Below, one piece after another: positions 45,571 through 54,079 of a stretch of 64,000 nt of DNA (positions are counted from its first letter, which is position 1; each line of letters begins with the position of its first letter). Made by a program: the position numbers and the translations under genes. The stretch is from contig NZ_CP048834.1 in NCBI RefSeq assembly GCF_012971745.1, positions 6,085,001 through 6,149,000 of the forward strand. The letters run 5' to 3'. The notes below the pieces were generated by a model. The model did no database searches, was not told the DNA's origin, and was given only the letters and a program-made list of their open reading frames with translations. This DNA is from Starkeya sp. ORNL1. Its GTDB lineage: Bacteria > Pseudomonadota > Alphaproteobacteria > Rhizobiales > Xanthobacteraceae.

Positions 45571-46818
45571 ATGGATGACCTGTCCCGCCGCAAGCTGCTT
45601 GCGCTCGGCGCAGTCGGCGGCGCAGTCGTTGCCGCCGGTTCGGCCAATGCCGCCACTTTCGGCAACCCCGACCAGCCCGCAGAGGGCGCGATCAATTCGA
45701 CACCCGGAGCGCTCTCCAATCCCGGGCCGCAGAACACCGCCTTGGAAGCCCAGCTCCCGTCGTTCCAGAATCCGCCGGCGACCGATGTCGGCAGCATGCC
45801 GATGATGTGGTCCTCCTTCAACATCATGCCGAAGCGCATACAGGCCGGCGGCTGGGCGCGGCAGATCACGGCGACCGAGTTTCCCGCCTCGACCGCGGTG
45901 TCCGGCGTCAACATGCGGCTCGGCCCGAACGGCGTCCGCGAGATGCATTGGCACCTCGCCGGGGAATGGGCGCTCATGACCAATGGGCGCTGCCGCGTCA
46001 CCATGCTTGATCAGCAGGGCCGGGCCTATGTGCAGGATGTCGGGGCCGGCGACCTCTGGTTCTTCCCGGCCGGCTGCCCGCACTCCCTCCAGGGCCTCGG
46101 GCCCGAGGGCGCGGAATTCCTGCTCGTCTTTGATGACGCCTTCCAGTCGGAATACAACACGCTGCTGCTGACCGACTGGATCGCCCATACGCCGCCGGAC
46201 ATCCTGGCGCGCAATTTCGGCGTCCCGGCCGACGTCTTCAAGAATATCCCGTTGCATGACCTATGGATCTTCCAGGGCAAGGAGCCGCCGGCGCTCGCTG
46301 TGGATCAGGCGGCCGTCGCCTCGGGCGGCACGCCGCCGGAGCCGTTCACCTTCTCGCTCACCGCCACCAAGCCGGTGAAGGAGAATGCATCCGGCCGCGT
46401 CCAACTTGCCGACAGCCGCAACTTCAAGGTCTCCAAGACCATCGCCGCCGCCATCGAGACGATCAAGCCCGGCGGTCTCAGGCAGATGCACTGGCACCCG
46501 AATGCGGACGAGTGGCAGTACTGGATCAAGGGCCAGGGCCGCATGACCGTGTTCAATACCGGGCCTCGTGCGCAGACCATCGACTTCCGTCCCGGCGATC
46601 TCGGCGTCGTGCCGAAGAGCCAGGGCCACTACATCGAGAACACCGGCGACGAGGAAGTGCAGATGCTCGTGGTCTTCAAGGCGCCGGAATACCAGGAGGT
46701 CGATCTCTCCGACTGGCTGACCCACGCGCCGCCCGAGCTCGTGGCCCAGCATCTCAATATCGACCCCGCCGTGCTGGCGCGGTTCCCGAAAGGCCAGCTC
46801 GGCATCCAGCCGGGCTGA
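45571..46818 (+). CDS. oxdC: Tat-exported bicupin, oxalate decarboxylase family
   Basis: A 415-residue protein with a twin-arginine signal (SRRKLLALGAVGGAVVAAG) and two cupin domains like Bacillus OxdC, which splits oxalate to formate and CO2. Mn ligands fit His126, His128, Glu132 and His171 in domain 1 (MHWHLAGEWALM) and His307, His309, Glu314 and His353 in domain 2 (MHWHPNADEWQYW). The active-site lid that reads SENS in OxdC is SEYN here (193-196), keeping the key Glu194. It should act in the periplasm. GAGGAG lies seven bases before ATG 45571. Oxalate decarboxylase is likely; oxalate oxidase is less so because the lid Glu is kept. Confidence 0.88.
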   Translation: MDDLSRRKLLALGAVGGAVVAAGSANAATFGNPDQPAEGAINSTPGALSNPGPQNTALEAQLPSFQNPPATDVGSMPMMWSSFNIMPKRIQAGGWARQITATEFPASTAVSGVNMRLGPNGVREMHWHLAGEWALMTNGRCRVTMLDQQGRAYVQDVGAGDLWFFPAGCPHSLQGLGPEGAEFLLVFDDAFQSEYNTLLLTDWIAHTPPDILARNFGVPADVFKNIPLHDLWIFQGKEPPALAVDQAAVASGGTPPEPFTFSLTATKPVKENASGRVQLADSRNFKVSKTIAAAIETIKPGGLRQMHWHPNADEWQYWIKGQGRMTVFNTGPRAQTIDFRPGDLGVVPKSQGHYIENTGDEEVQMLVVFKAPEYQEVDLSDWLTHAPPELVAQHLNIDPAVLARFPKGQLGIQPG

Positions 46819-46889
46819 GCAGGCGCTGGAATTGGCGCTCCTGCATCAAGCTCCGTCGCGTACGGTAAGCGAAGATAGGCCTAGAGTGG

Positions 46890-46921
46890 GTGACCCGCTG
46901 GAACGCTGTCCGGCGGGTCAC
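46890..46921. promoter_or_regulatory. Perfect inverted repeat upstream of SHOCT gene
   Basis: GTGACCCGC (46890-46898) and GCGGGTCAC (46913-46921) are exact inverted arms around 14 bases, ending 28 bases before the next ATG. It may be an operator or a hairpin in the leader RNA. Confidence 0.7.
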
Positions 46922-46949
46922 TGTCAGGTCCCCGCGAAGGAGCGCTGCA

Positions 46950-47672
46950 ATGAGCGAAGATACCTCGGTACAGGCGGCCATCGAGAAGGTCGCCGCCGAT
47001 AATGGCGTAAGCACTGGAGCGGCGCAGGCACTGTTCGACGCGCTCGCCGCTGGCGGCGGTACCATGGCGCAGTTCAGTCATCCGGAACTCGGCGGCATGG
47101 GCCAATGGTCGCGCGGCGGCATGCTGATGATCGGCGACATGTTCAATCATGGACTGAAGGCCCGCGTCGATCGCATGTGCTCGCAGCTCGCCGAACTCGC
47201 TGCGCGCCATCCGCGTGGGCTGCATGGTGACGCGGCATCGGGCGGCATGCGGGGCTGGTGGCCGGAAGGCCTTGGGATTCCGAGCTCGAGCGGCGCCCAG
47301 AACGACATGCGCTATGCCTTCTTTCCGAGCGAGCGCAGGCTGGCGATCAGCGATGGCGGCGATGTCACGGTCTACGATACCGAGGACCACATCATTTCCG
47401 GCGTCTCGCAACAACAGGGCAGTTCCCGAAACCTCGCCTTCACCAGCCAGAAGGGCGACGTGAAACTGAGCGATCTTCGGCGGGTCTCGCGTGGGGGCGA
47501 CGAAGCCCGGGCGCCTGTGCCCACGCCCACCGCTGAAGGCGTGCGAACCGAGGCAACGGGTGCGGATGAGATATTCCGCAGGATCGAGGGCCTTTCCGAA
47601 CTGCTCAAGAAGGGCATCCTCACCGAGGACGAGTTCCGGGCGAAGAAGGCGGAACTCCTCGCCCGGCTATGA
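46950..47672 (+). CDS. SHOCT-domain protein
   Basis: A 240-residue soluble protein ending in a SHOCT domain (EIFRRIEGLSELLKKGILTEDEFRAKKAELLARL), a short C-terminal helical pair thought to mediate oligomerisation. The middle carries a beta-rich segment, NDMRYAFFPSERRLAISDGG through VYDTEDHIISGVSQQQGSS. Residues 20-50 have GVSTGAAQALFDALAAGGGTMAQFSHPELGGMGQWSRGG. AAGGAG is eight bases before ATG 46950. Such proteins are widespread and uncharacterised. It has a perfect palindrome just upstream and stands alone. Confidence 0.8.
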   Translation: MSEDTSVQAAIEKVAADNGVSTGAAQALFDALAAGGGTMAQFSHPELGGMGQWSRGGMLMIGDMFNHGLKARVDRMCSQLAELAARHPRGLHGDAASGGMRGWWPEGLGIPSSSGAQNDMRYAFFPSERRLAISDGGDVTVYDTEDHIISGVSQQQGSSRNLAFTSQKGDVKLSDLRRVSRGGDEARAPVPTPTAEGVRTEATGADEIFRRIEGLSELLKKGILTEDEFRAKKAELLARL

Positions 47673-47789
47673 ATGCCGTCGGCGAGGTGAGGGGAGGAGC
47701 TTGCTTAAAGTTGCGGGCCCGATGTGATAATAACTGTACGCATCGTCGGGCGCCGATACGCTCCGCTTCCACTTCATCGTGAGTAGACA

Positions 47790-48617
47790 ATGCGCTGGCT
47801 GCTTGTGGCCGACCTGCACTACTCGCTTCCCAAGTTCGACTGGCTGCTGCAAATCGCCGCCGATTATGACCTCGTCATATTCGCCGGTGATGCGCTGGAT
47901 GTCGGCTCGATCGTCGATTTCCGGGCGCAGACCCTGGTCGTGCGCAAGTATCTCGAACGCATCGCGGGCATCACGCCGATCATCGTGTGCTCGGGGAACC
48001 ATGATCTCGACTCGCGCAGCGAGGGCGGCGAGAAAGTGGCCCGGTGGATCAACGATCTGCACACCGCGGGGATCGCCAGCGATGGCGACAGCATCGTGCT
48101 GGGGGACACGCTGTTCACGATCTGCCCGTGGTGGGACGGGCCGGTAGTGCGCGAGAAGCTCACCGCGCAACTCGAAGCCGACCGCGCGCGCCGCTCCGGC
48201 TTGCGCTGGGTATGGGTCCACCATGCGCCACCGAGCGCTTCACCGACGAGTTGGTCCGGCAGCCGCTCGCTCGGCGATACCGATCTCGAACAGTGGATTG
48301 CCCGCTACAGTCCCGACCTGGTGATCGCGGGTCATATCCACCAATCGCCCTTTGTGAAGGACGGCTCGTGGGTCGATCGCGTCGGCACGACCTGGGTCTT
48401 CAATACGGGTTTTCAGTTCGGCGCGCCGCCCGCCTTCATCGCGCTGGACATCGTCGCCGGGGAGGCGGTGTGGATGTCCGCCATGGGCGTGCAGGTGGTC
48501 CGGCTCGATGCGCCGCTGCATCGACCCATCGCTCCCGCATCCGCGCTGCCGGCCTGGTTTGGAGGTGGAAAGTCGGCTGCCGCCGCCATGGGCTACGAGG
48601 TGCTGGCCCGGCCCTGA
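47790..48617 (+). CDS. Calcineurin-like metallophosphoesterase
   Basis: A 275-residue cytoplasmic metallophosphoesterase. The metal-binding set is complete: Asp8 and His10 (VADLHYS), Asp34 in GDALD, Asn70 and His71 in SGNHDLD, a His in VHHAPPS, and the pair in IAGHIHQSPF. It probably hydrolyses a phosphodiester or phosphomonoester. Length equals the cAMP phosphodiesterase CpdA, and the convergent neighbour binds cyclic nucleotides, so a cyclic-nucleotide substrate is an attractive guess. The last 25 bases overlap that neighbour tail to tail. Confidence 0.9.
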   Translation: MRWLLVADLHYSLPKFDWLLQIAADYDLVIFAGDALDVGSIVDFRAQTLVVRKYLERIAGITPIIVCSGNHDLDSRSEGGEKVARWINDLHTAGIASDGDSIVLGDTLFTICPWWDGPVVREKLTAQLEADRARRSGLRWVWVHHAPPSASPTSWSGSRSLGDTDLEQWIARYSPDLVIAGHIHQSPFVKDGSWVDRVGTTWVFNTGFQFGAPPAFIALDIVAGEAVWMSAMGVQVVRLDAPLHRPIAPASALPAWFGGGKSAAAAMGYEVLARP

Positions 48618-49120
48618 ATGGCGCGGTCTCGCGCGCCGTCATCCATGCCCGGATCGCGATCGGAGCCGGGATGGAAATCGCGTTCCTGTTGATGCAGGAG
48701 CGTCTCCAGCACCTCGCCCACCATCTCCAGGTGATCGCCCGATCCGGAAAACTGCTGCTTCAGGTCGACGAGATAAGTCGTCGCCGCCTTCAGCCGAAAT
48801 GCCAGGAGGCGTGCGATCAACCACGAAAGCTCGGGATGGGCGCGGAAAAATGCTTCGGCATTCTCGGCGACGCGCACCGTTGCCTCGCCGAGCACCCGGG
48901 CGGTCGCGGTATGCGGGGTGCCGAGCAGGTAGGACATCTCGCCGACGAGCGAACCGGGCTCGTCGAGAATCGTGACCTGGGTGTCGCCGCGCAGCACCTC
49001 GATGCGACCGCTGACAAGCACATAGACCCGGCCGGTGCTTTGACCCTCCGCCAACAGCACCGTGCCTCCGGCCATGTGCTGCTCCGGCAGGTCTTCGCAG
49101 TGCTCAAGAATCGCGCGCAT
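48593..49120 (-). CDS. Cyclic-nucleotide-binding domain protein
   Basis: A 175-residue protein with a Crp/cNMP-binding fold (residues about 15-110: AGGTVLLAEGQSTGRVYVLVSGRIEVLRG, GEMSYLLGTPHTATARVL) but no DNA-binding helix-turn-helix. The usual phosphate-cassette pattern (GE..LL....RTATV) is recognisable, though the usual Arg is His-Thr-Ala-Thr. It may sense a cyclic nucleotide or another small molecule. Its stop lies inside the convergent phosphoesterase gene. Confidence 0.85.
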   Translation of the reverse strand: MRAILEHCEDLPEQHMAGGTVLLAEGQSTGRVYVLVSGRIEVLRGDTQVTILDEPGSLVGEMSYLLGTPHTATARVLGEATVRVAENAEAFFRAHPELSWLIARLLAFRLKAATTYLVDLKQQFSGSGDHLEMVGEVLETLLHQQERDFHPGSDRDPGMDDGARDRAIQGRASTS

Positions 49121-49242
49121 TCAGCTGGCCTTCGCCTTTCTGAAGGTAAATTCAGAACCTGAAGGCAATGCTAGTGCATGGCGCCCGACCGGCGAAGCGG
49201 TATCGCACCGCTTGTGCCGGATCTGTTTCTCCAGCCGCCTGC

Positions 49243-49464
49243 CTACGCCGCGCGCCGCTCGGCACGGCGTTCTTCGACGTCGACGACGACGATCTTGCCG
49301 TGCTCCCGCATGTCGGTGCGCCAGCAACGTTCATCCAGAACGCCGGCTTTCGCCTGTTCGCGCGCTTGCCGATCGGCATCACCGAAATCATCCGCGTCGA
49401 TCATGACTTCCGCAATCTCGCGGCTTGCGACCGTACGTTCCAGTTTGATCGTGAAAATAGCCAT
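49243..49464 (-). CDS. Small conserved-looking protein, unknown function
   Basis: A 73-residue soluble protein with GAGGAG eight bases before ATG 49464. It opens with a strand (AIFTIKLERTVASREIAEVMIDADD), has a helix (DADRQAREQAKAG) and a C-terminal strand (GKIVVVDVEERR), giving a small alpha/beta fold. No family recognised. Confidence 0.65.
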   Translation of the reverse strand: MAIFTIKLERTVASREIAEVMIDADDFGDADRQAREQAKAGVLDERCWRTDMREHGKIVVVDVEERRAERRAA

Positions 49465-49583
49465 TGACGGTGCTCCTCTGGTTCGGGTCGAGGGTGCCCG
49501 TCATGGGCCGGCCGAGCTTCCCAGGCTGCCCGGCTTTTGCCGATTTGCCGGATGGACGGCGTCGCACCCGAACGGAAAGAGCG

Positions 49584-50705
49584 CTAGTCCTTCCGCAACG
49601 CCGCCCAATTCGCGACGGTATCGAACAGCCGGATGCGTTCAAAAAGCGCGTAGAACCGCGTCGCGAAGCCGTTCACGACGAACGCCCGCACCACGTGGAA
49701 CGCTGTCACCAGCCCAACCGATAAATGCAGTGTCTGCGCGGTGACCGCCATTTCGGTGGTGCCGCCGGGTGAGGTGCCGAGCGCGGCGCTGGCGAAATCA
49801 AGGCGGGTGAGGCTGGAGACCGTGAACGCCACGGCGAGCAGCATGGCGGCAAGCGCCAGCGTGTGCATCGTGCTGATGGCGAACAGCCGAGGCAGCCGCA
49901 TCACCATTTCGCGGCGGAAGCGGGCGCCGATGGCGAGCCCCATGAACATCTGTCCCGTGGCGAACAGCCAATACGGCATGCGGCCGTGCAGCAAGCCGAT
50001 CGAGGTCGCCGCGCCGGCGCCGATCAGCGCCCCGATCATCCAGGGATTGTTGAAGCGCAGCAGCCAGGCGACGCCGATGCCGACGATGCCGCAGCCGAGC
50101 GCGGCGAACAGCATCGGCCAGGTCAGATAGGCCTGCACCGCGAGGTCGTTGATATCGCCATGGATGCCGAGGCTGACGATCAACTGCGGCATGATCAGCA
50201 CCAGAAGTGCGACACGCATCGCCTGTGACACCGCGATCGGTTCCGCATGGGCGCCGACCAGCGACCCGATATTCGCCATCTCCGAGAGACCGCCCGGCAC
50301 CATGGCGAAGAAGGCGGTCTTGCGGTCGAGCCGGGCGAAGTGCGCGAAGAACACTGAGACCACGCCTGACAGCAGCACGGCGACAAGAGAGGTCACCACG
50401 ATCACCGGCAGGAAGGCGACGATGCTCTCCAGCACCACCGCGGTCACGCTGAGGCCGATGCTGGTGCCGATCACCAGTTGGCCGAAGCGGCGCCCGAGCA
50501 GCGGGGCGAATACCGGCTGTCCGAAGATCGACATCGCCGCGGTCACCACCAGCGGGCCGAGTGTCCAGGCCAGCGGCACGTGCAGCCAGGCGGCCAGCGC
50601 GCCCACCACGATGGATATGGCGAGGCTGATGAAAGCCCGTGGCGGAGGCAGCCGAAACCGGCCGGGCGAGGGCTTCGCCGCGGCGGCCTCGGGACCGGCG
50701 GTCAA
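49584..50705 (-). CDS. abrB: AbrB-family membrane transporter
   Basis: A 373-residue protein with about ten transmembrane segments in two repeated halves (WTLGPLVVTAAMSIFGQP and WMIGALIGAGAATSIGLL), typical of the AbrB/duplicated-AbrB family, often called putative ammonia monooxygenase in databases though it is a transporter-like protein. VPGGLSEMANIG and SPGGTTEMAVTAQTL are paired motifs. Its ATG overlaps the prpD1 stop (ATGA), so it belongs to module B; it may move the acid or a product across the membrane. Confidence 0.82.
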   Translation of the reverse strand: MTAGPEAAAAKPSPGRFRLPPPRAFISLAISIVVGALAAWLHVPLAWTLGPLVVTAAMSIFGQPVFAPLLGRRFGQLVIGTSIGLSVTAVVLESIVAFLPVIVVTSLVAVLLSGVVSVFFAHFARLDRKTAFFAMVPGGLSEMANIGSLVGAHAEPIAVSQAMRVALLVLIMPQLIVSLGIHGDINDLAVQAYLTWPMLFAALGCGIVGIGVAWLLRFNNPWMIGALIGAGAATSIGLLHGRMPYWLFATGQMFMGLAIGARFRREMVMRLPRLFAISTMHTLALAAMLLAVAFTVSSLTRLDFASAALGTSPGGTTEMAVTAQTLHLSVGLVTAFHVVRAFVVNGFATRFYALFERIRLFDTVANWAALRKD

Positions 50706-52120
50706 GCTGCCACGCGCTGTGCAGGGTCGCGCCGCAGCAGTTCGACCAGCCGGTGGGCGTGGTCCAGCCTCTCCATGCCCAATATGGCCTCGATGAGCGC
50801 GTCGCGTTGCGACTCGGGAAGCAAATGGTGGGTCAGCTTGTTGAACTTGTCGACAAGGTCGGCTTCCGAGGCGAACGAATATTCACTGCCACGCGGCGCC
50901 TCGCGGGTCTCGGCCTCGACGCTGCCGTCGCGATAATGCACCTCGACCCGCACCTTGTGCCGGAACTTCGAACCGAGCGCGGTGATGGCCGGATCGTGCC
51001 GCACCTCCACCTTGCGGGAGAGCTCGATGCGGCGCTGGTCGGTCACGCAGGCCTCGTCGAACTGTTCAACAAAGACATCGCCTTCCAGCAATAGCGTGGC
51101 GACGCAGAACGGCAGATTCAGCTGCGCCGAAGTCAGCCCCTCCGGGCGATAGGGCCAGCCGACATGGTCGGCAGTGACTTGCGAGCCATACACCACGATG
51201 TGGTCCAGCTGGTCGAGCGTGAAGGGATGGCGTTCCTGGATGGCGCGGATGGCATCGAGCGTGGTGTGGTTGCTGCCGACGCAGGAATAGAATTTCAGCG
51301 AGATGCGCATCGTCTCCCAGCGCTCGCCGAGGCCGGCCGTCAGCTCGGTGAGATTGTAGCGATCGGTCGAGCGCGAAAAGGTGCCGCAGAAGCCGCCATA
51401 GGGCGCCTCGAACACGTCGAGGATGCCGGTGAAGCCGGCATTCGCCAGCAACGCCGCATAGAGCCCGCTTTGCGCGGAGCGCCCGGCATGCATCCGCTTC
51501 ACCATGGCGCCGTACTGCGCCGCCATCAGCCCGGCGGCCTGCGTGCCGGCAATGCCGAGAGCGTGGACGGTCTGTTCCTCGGTGAGGCGCAGCGCGCGGG
51601 CGGCGCCGGAGGCGGCGGAGAACACGCCGACCGTGGCGCCGGAGTGCCAGCCCTGGCCGATATGCTCCTGGCCCATGCACATGCCGACCCGCGGGCCGAT
51701 CTCATAGCCGGCCACCGCTGCGGTCAGCAGGTCGCGCCCGTCCAGCTTGCTGTCGGGCGTGATGGTGGCAAGCAAGGCGGGGAGGGTGACGGCACCGACA
51801 TGCAGCACGCCCTGGCGATGCACGTCGTCGAGCTCGAAGCCCTGGATCTGCGTGCCGTTGAGCAGGGCAGCGTTCGGCGCCGAGAGCGCCTGGTCGGTGC
51901 CCCAGATCGGCGTGGTGCGGGTCGCGTCCAGCCCGGTGAGGGTGTCGCGCAATATGTCGGTCCACGGCAGATGCGCGCCATAGAGCCCGCAGCCGAGCGA
52001 ATCCAGCACCAGCAGCTTGATGCGCTGGCGCACCTCCTCCGGAATGTCCTCATACTTCAGCGAGGATACGAACGCCGCGATGCCGCGCGTGTACGGGTTG
52101 TCGATGCTATGCGCGGCCAT
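50702..52120 (-). CDS. MmgE/PrpD-family protein 1
   Basis: A 472-residue member of the MmgE/PrpD family, which includes 2-methylcitrate dehydratase (PrpD) and cis-aconitate decarboxylase. Recognisable parts are GFELDDVHRQGVLHVGAVTLPALLAT (His-bearing), SGATVGVFSAASGAARALRL, GTQAAGLMAAQYGAMVKRMHAG and the C-terminal VRDGSVEAETREAPRG-like region. The most probable job is reversible hydration or dehydration of a tricarboxylate. AGAGG is about seven bases before the ATG. Followed by abrB, preceded by prpB1. Confidence 0.9.
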   Translation of the reverse strand: MAAHSIDNPYTRGIAAFVSSLKYEDIPEEVRQRIKLLVLDSLGCGLYGAHLPWTDILRDTLTGLDATRTTPIWGTDQALSAPNAALLNGTQIQGFELDDVHRQGVLHVGAVTLPALLATITPDSKLDGRDLLTAAVAGYEIGPRVGMCMGQEHIGQGWHSGATVGVFSAASGAARALRLTEEQTVHALGIAGTQAAGLMAAQYGAMVKRMHAGRSAQSGLYAALLANAGFTGILDVFEAPYGGFCGTFSRSTDRYNLTELTAGLGERWETMRISLKFYSCVGSNHTTLDAIRAIQERHPFTLDQLDHIVVYGSQVTADHVGWPYRPEGLTSAQLNLPFCVATLLLEGDVFVEQFDEACVTDQRRIELSRKVEVRHDPAITALGSKFRHKVRVEVHYRDGSVEAETREAPRGSEYSFASEADLVDKFNKLTHHLLPESQRDALIEAILGMERLDHAHRLVELLRRDPAQRVAA

Positions 52121-52179
52121 AAGGCGCCTCTCCCATGAGGTGTTTTGATGTCGTGTTCTGTGAACGTCTTTTGATTGAT

Positions 52180-53079
52180 TCAGGCCGGCAGCACGGTCTG
52201 GGCGATCTGGGCGTCGAGCTGCTCGTAATCGAAATAGCCGATGCGGTCGTAAAGCTCGGCGCGGGTCATCATCTCCGGCAGATAGGCCTCGGCATTGCCG
52301 TCACGGGCGAGCGCCACATAGAACTTCTCCATGGCGCGCGAGGCGACGCGCAGCGCGGACACTGGATAGATCACCAGCTCGAAGCCGAGCTCGGTCCAGT
52401 CCGCCACCGAGACATGCGGGGTGCGGCCGAACTCCGTCATGTTGGCGAGGAGTGGCGCGCGGACCTCGGCGCGCACCCGCTGCATGTCCTCGCGGCTGGT
52501 CATCGCCTCGACGAAGATGATGTCGGCGCCGGCATCGATGTAGCGATGGGCACGAGTAATGGCGTCGTCGAGCGATTCCGCCGCCGCATCGGTGCGTGCG
52601 CAGATCGCCATGGTGGTGGCGGCGCGCTTGGCAGCGGAAATCTTGCGGCACATGTCGTCGGTGGAGACCAGGCGCTTGTCGTTGAGATGGCCGCATTTCT
52701 TGGGGAATTGCTGGTCCTCGATCTGGATGCCGGCGACGCCGACCGATTCCAGCTCGCGCACCGCGCGCATCACGTTCAGCGCCTCGCCGAAACCGGTATC
52801 GGCATCGACGATGAGCGGTAGCCCCGAGGCGCGCACCACGGTGCGGGCGGCGCGCCAGACGTCTTCGAGCGTGGTCAGGCCAAGGTCCGGCAGCGCCATC
52901 GAGGCCGAGAGGGCGGCGCCCGACAGATAGAGCGCGCGGAAGCCGGCGCGCTTGGCCAGTACGGCGGAGATGCCGTCCCAGGCGCCGGCGACGGCAATGC
53001 CTTGTTCGGAGCCGAGCGCCCTGAGGTCGAGAGCCGGGCTGGCGTTGGCCTCAGCCCCGTTGAGCCATGTCGCTGTCAT
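52180..53079 (-). CDS. 2-methylisocitrate lyase-like enzyme (PrpB1)
   Basis: A 299-residue member of the isocitrate lyase/PEP mutase superfamily. The catalytic KKCGH is intact (FPKKCGHLNDK), as are DADTGFG (metal and substrate), IEDQQ, CARTDA and the FVEAM glutamate. NMTEFGRTP matches the NxTEFG segment of true methylisocitrate lyases. So it probably cleaves a methylisocitrate-like acid into pyruvate and a dicarboxylate. I use ATG 53079 with GGAGGG three or four bases upstream. It is the first gene of the minus-strand operon in module B. Confidence 0.88.
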   Translation of the reverse strand: MTATWLNGAEANASPALDLRALGSEQGIAVAGAWDGISAVLAKRAGFRALYLSGAALSASMALPDLGLTTLEDVWRAARTVVRASGLPLIVDADTGFGEALNVMRAVRELESVGVAGIQIEDQQFPKKCGHLNDKRLVSTDDMCRKISAAKRAATTMAICARTDAAAESLDDAITRAHRYIDAGADIIFVEAMTSREDMQRVRAEVRAPLLANMTEFGRTPHVSVADWTELGFELVIYPVSALRVASRAMEKFYVALARDGNAEAYLPEMMTRAELYDRIGYFDYEQLDAQIAQTVLPA

Positions 53080-53140
53080 TATCCCTCCCTCGGGATCGAG
53101 TGGTGCGACCAATCGATCCCTGAACCCTCTTGGCGCGCGG

Positions 53141-53869
53141 TCAGCCTGGCTTGCGTGCGGCGCGCATGGAATTGAGCAAATTCTCCCGCGAGGCGCGGAT
53201 GTGCTGCGCCATCAGCAAGGCGGCAAGGTCGCCATTGCCGGCGATCACCGCCTCGGCGATCCAGCGGTGCTCCTGCAACGCCTTGCGGCCGCGTCCGCGG
53301 CTGGAGCCGTGCTGGCCGCGCAGCAGCGAGATGATGTCGCGGAACTCGTCGCCGCAGATGCGCCAGACCACCTCGTTGCGCGAGCCCTTGATAATCAGCA
53401 GGTGGAAATCCCAGTCGGCCGGCCCGCGCGGATAGGAGGTGGCGTTGGCCTCCGTCATCTGCGCTTCGTGGGCGTCGAGCGTCTCGGCGAGCCTGGCCCG
53501 CTCCACCTCGGTCATGTGCTGGGCGGCGAGGCGCGCGGCGAGCGCCTCCAGCGCCTCGCGCACATCATAGAGCTGGGCGACGGCGTCTATATCGGGCGAG
53601 ACCACGCGCGAGCCGACATTCGGCTCATAGGTGACGAGGCCCGACGAAGATAAACGTCGAATGGCTTCACGTATCGGCCCGCGGCTTATCCCCAGGCGCT
53701 GCGATATTTCCAGCTCATTGATCCGGCTGCCCGGCTTCAGGCGCCCATCTTCAATATCCTTGCGCAGAAGAAGCATGACCCGATCGGCGAGCAAGCCGCT
53801 GCTGCGCGCCTCTCTGTCTGTTTCTACGTTCGTGTCGACAATCTGTACGTTCGAATCGACAATTTTCAT
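53141..53869 (-). CDS. GntR-family regulator (FCD type), module B
   Basis: A 242-residue regulator with a GntR winged helix (LLADRVMLLLRKDIEDGRLKPGSRINELEISQRLGISRGPIREAIRRL, about residues 25-90) and a C-terminal FCD domain (LYDVREALEALAARLAAQH, HLLIIKGSRNEVV). It lies between two halves of module B, so it probably controls both. The ATG at 53869 has no ribosome site, and the first ten codons consist of a repeat IVDSNVQ/IVDTNVE that coincides with repeated operator-like DNA. The real start may be further in. Confidence 0.85.
   Translation of the reverse strand: MKIVDSNVQIVDTNVETDREARSSGLLADRVMLLLRKDIEDGRLKPGSRINELEISQRLGISRGPIREAIRRLSSSGLVTYEPNVGSRVVSPDIDAVAQLYDVREALEALAARLAAQHMTEVERARLAETLDAHEAQMTEANATSYPRGPADWDFHLLIIKGSRNEVVWRICGDEFRDIISLLRGQHGSSRGRGRKALQEHRWIAEAVIAGNGDLAALLMAQHIRASRENLLNSMRAARKPG
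53825..53863. repeat. Direct repeat in the 5' end of the GntR gene
   Basis: TACGTTCGTGTCGACAAT (53825-53842) recurs as TACGTTCGAATCGACAAT (53846-53863), period 21 bases. The TCGACAAT ends resemble the TAGACAAT and TCTACAAT of the nearby intergenic operator. It may be part of the same regulator-binding array. Confidence 0.75.
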
Positions 53870-53962
53870 TGAAGATTGGCATGCCTTTTGAGTTTTTGAG
53901 CTTGAAACGAGGATACTCCGCGTCGTCTCATCTCTGATCGTCACGATAATCGACGTCCGAGC

Positions 53963-53991
53963 TGTAGACAATCCCAAAACTGGTGTCTACA
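53963..53991. promoter_or_regulatory. GntR operator candidate, module B
   Basis: TGTAGAC (53963-53969) and GTCTACA (53985-53991) form a perfect inverted pair with 15 bases between. It lies between the divergent GntR and prpD2 genes. FCD-family GntR proteins commonly bind sequences of this kind. Confidence 0.65.
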
Positions 53992-54079
53992 ATCTCAAAC
54001 ATCGCTTCCCTGCTGTGGTTTTCCGCTGCGGGTCCGGACGCATCGATCCGGCGCGTCTCCCTGTTTCCTAGAGGGCGGT

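Noticed and set aside
46899..46925. GGAAC inside the inverted repeat before the SHOCT gene
   Set aside because: No CGTT follows at 16 or 17 bases.
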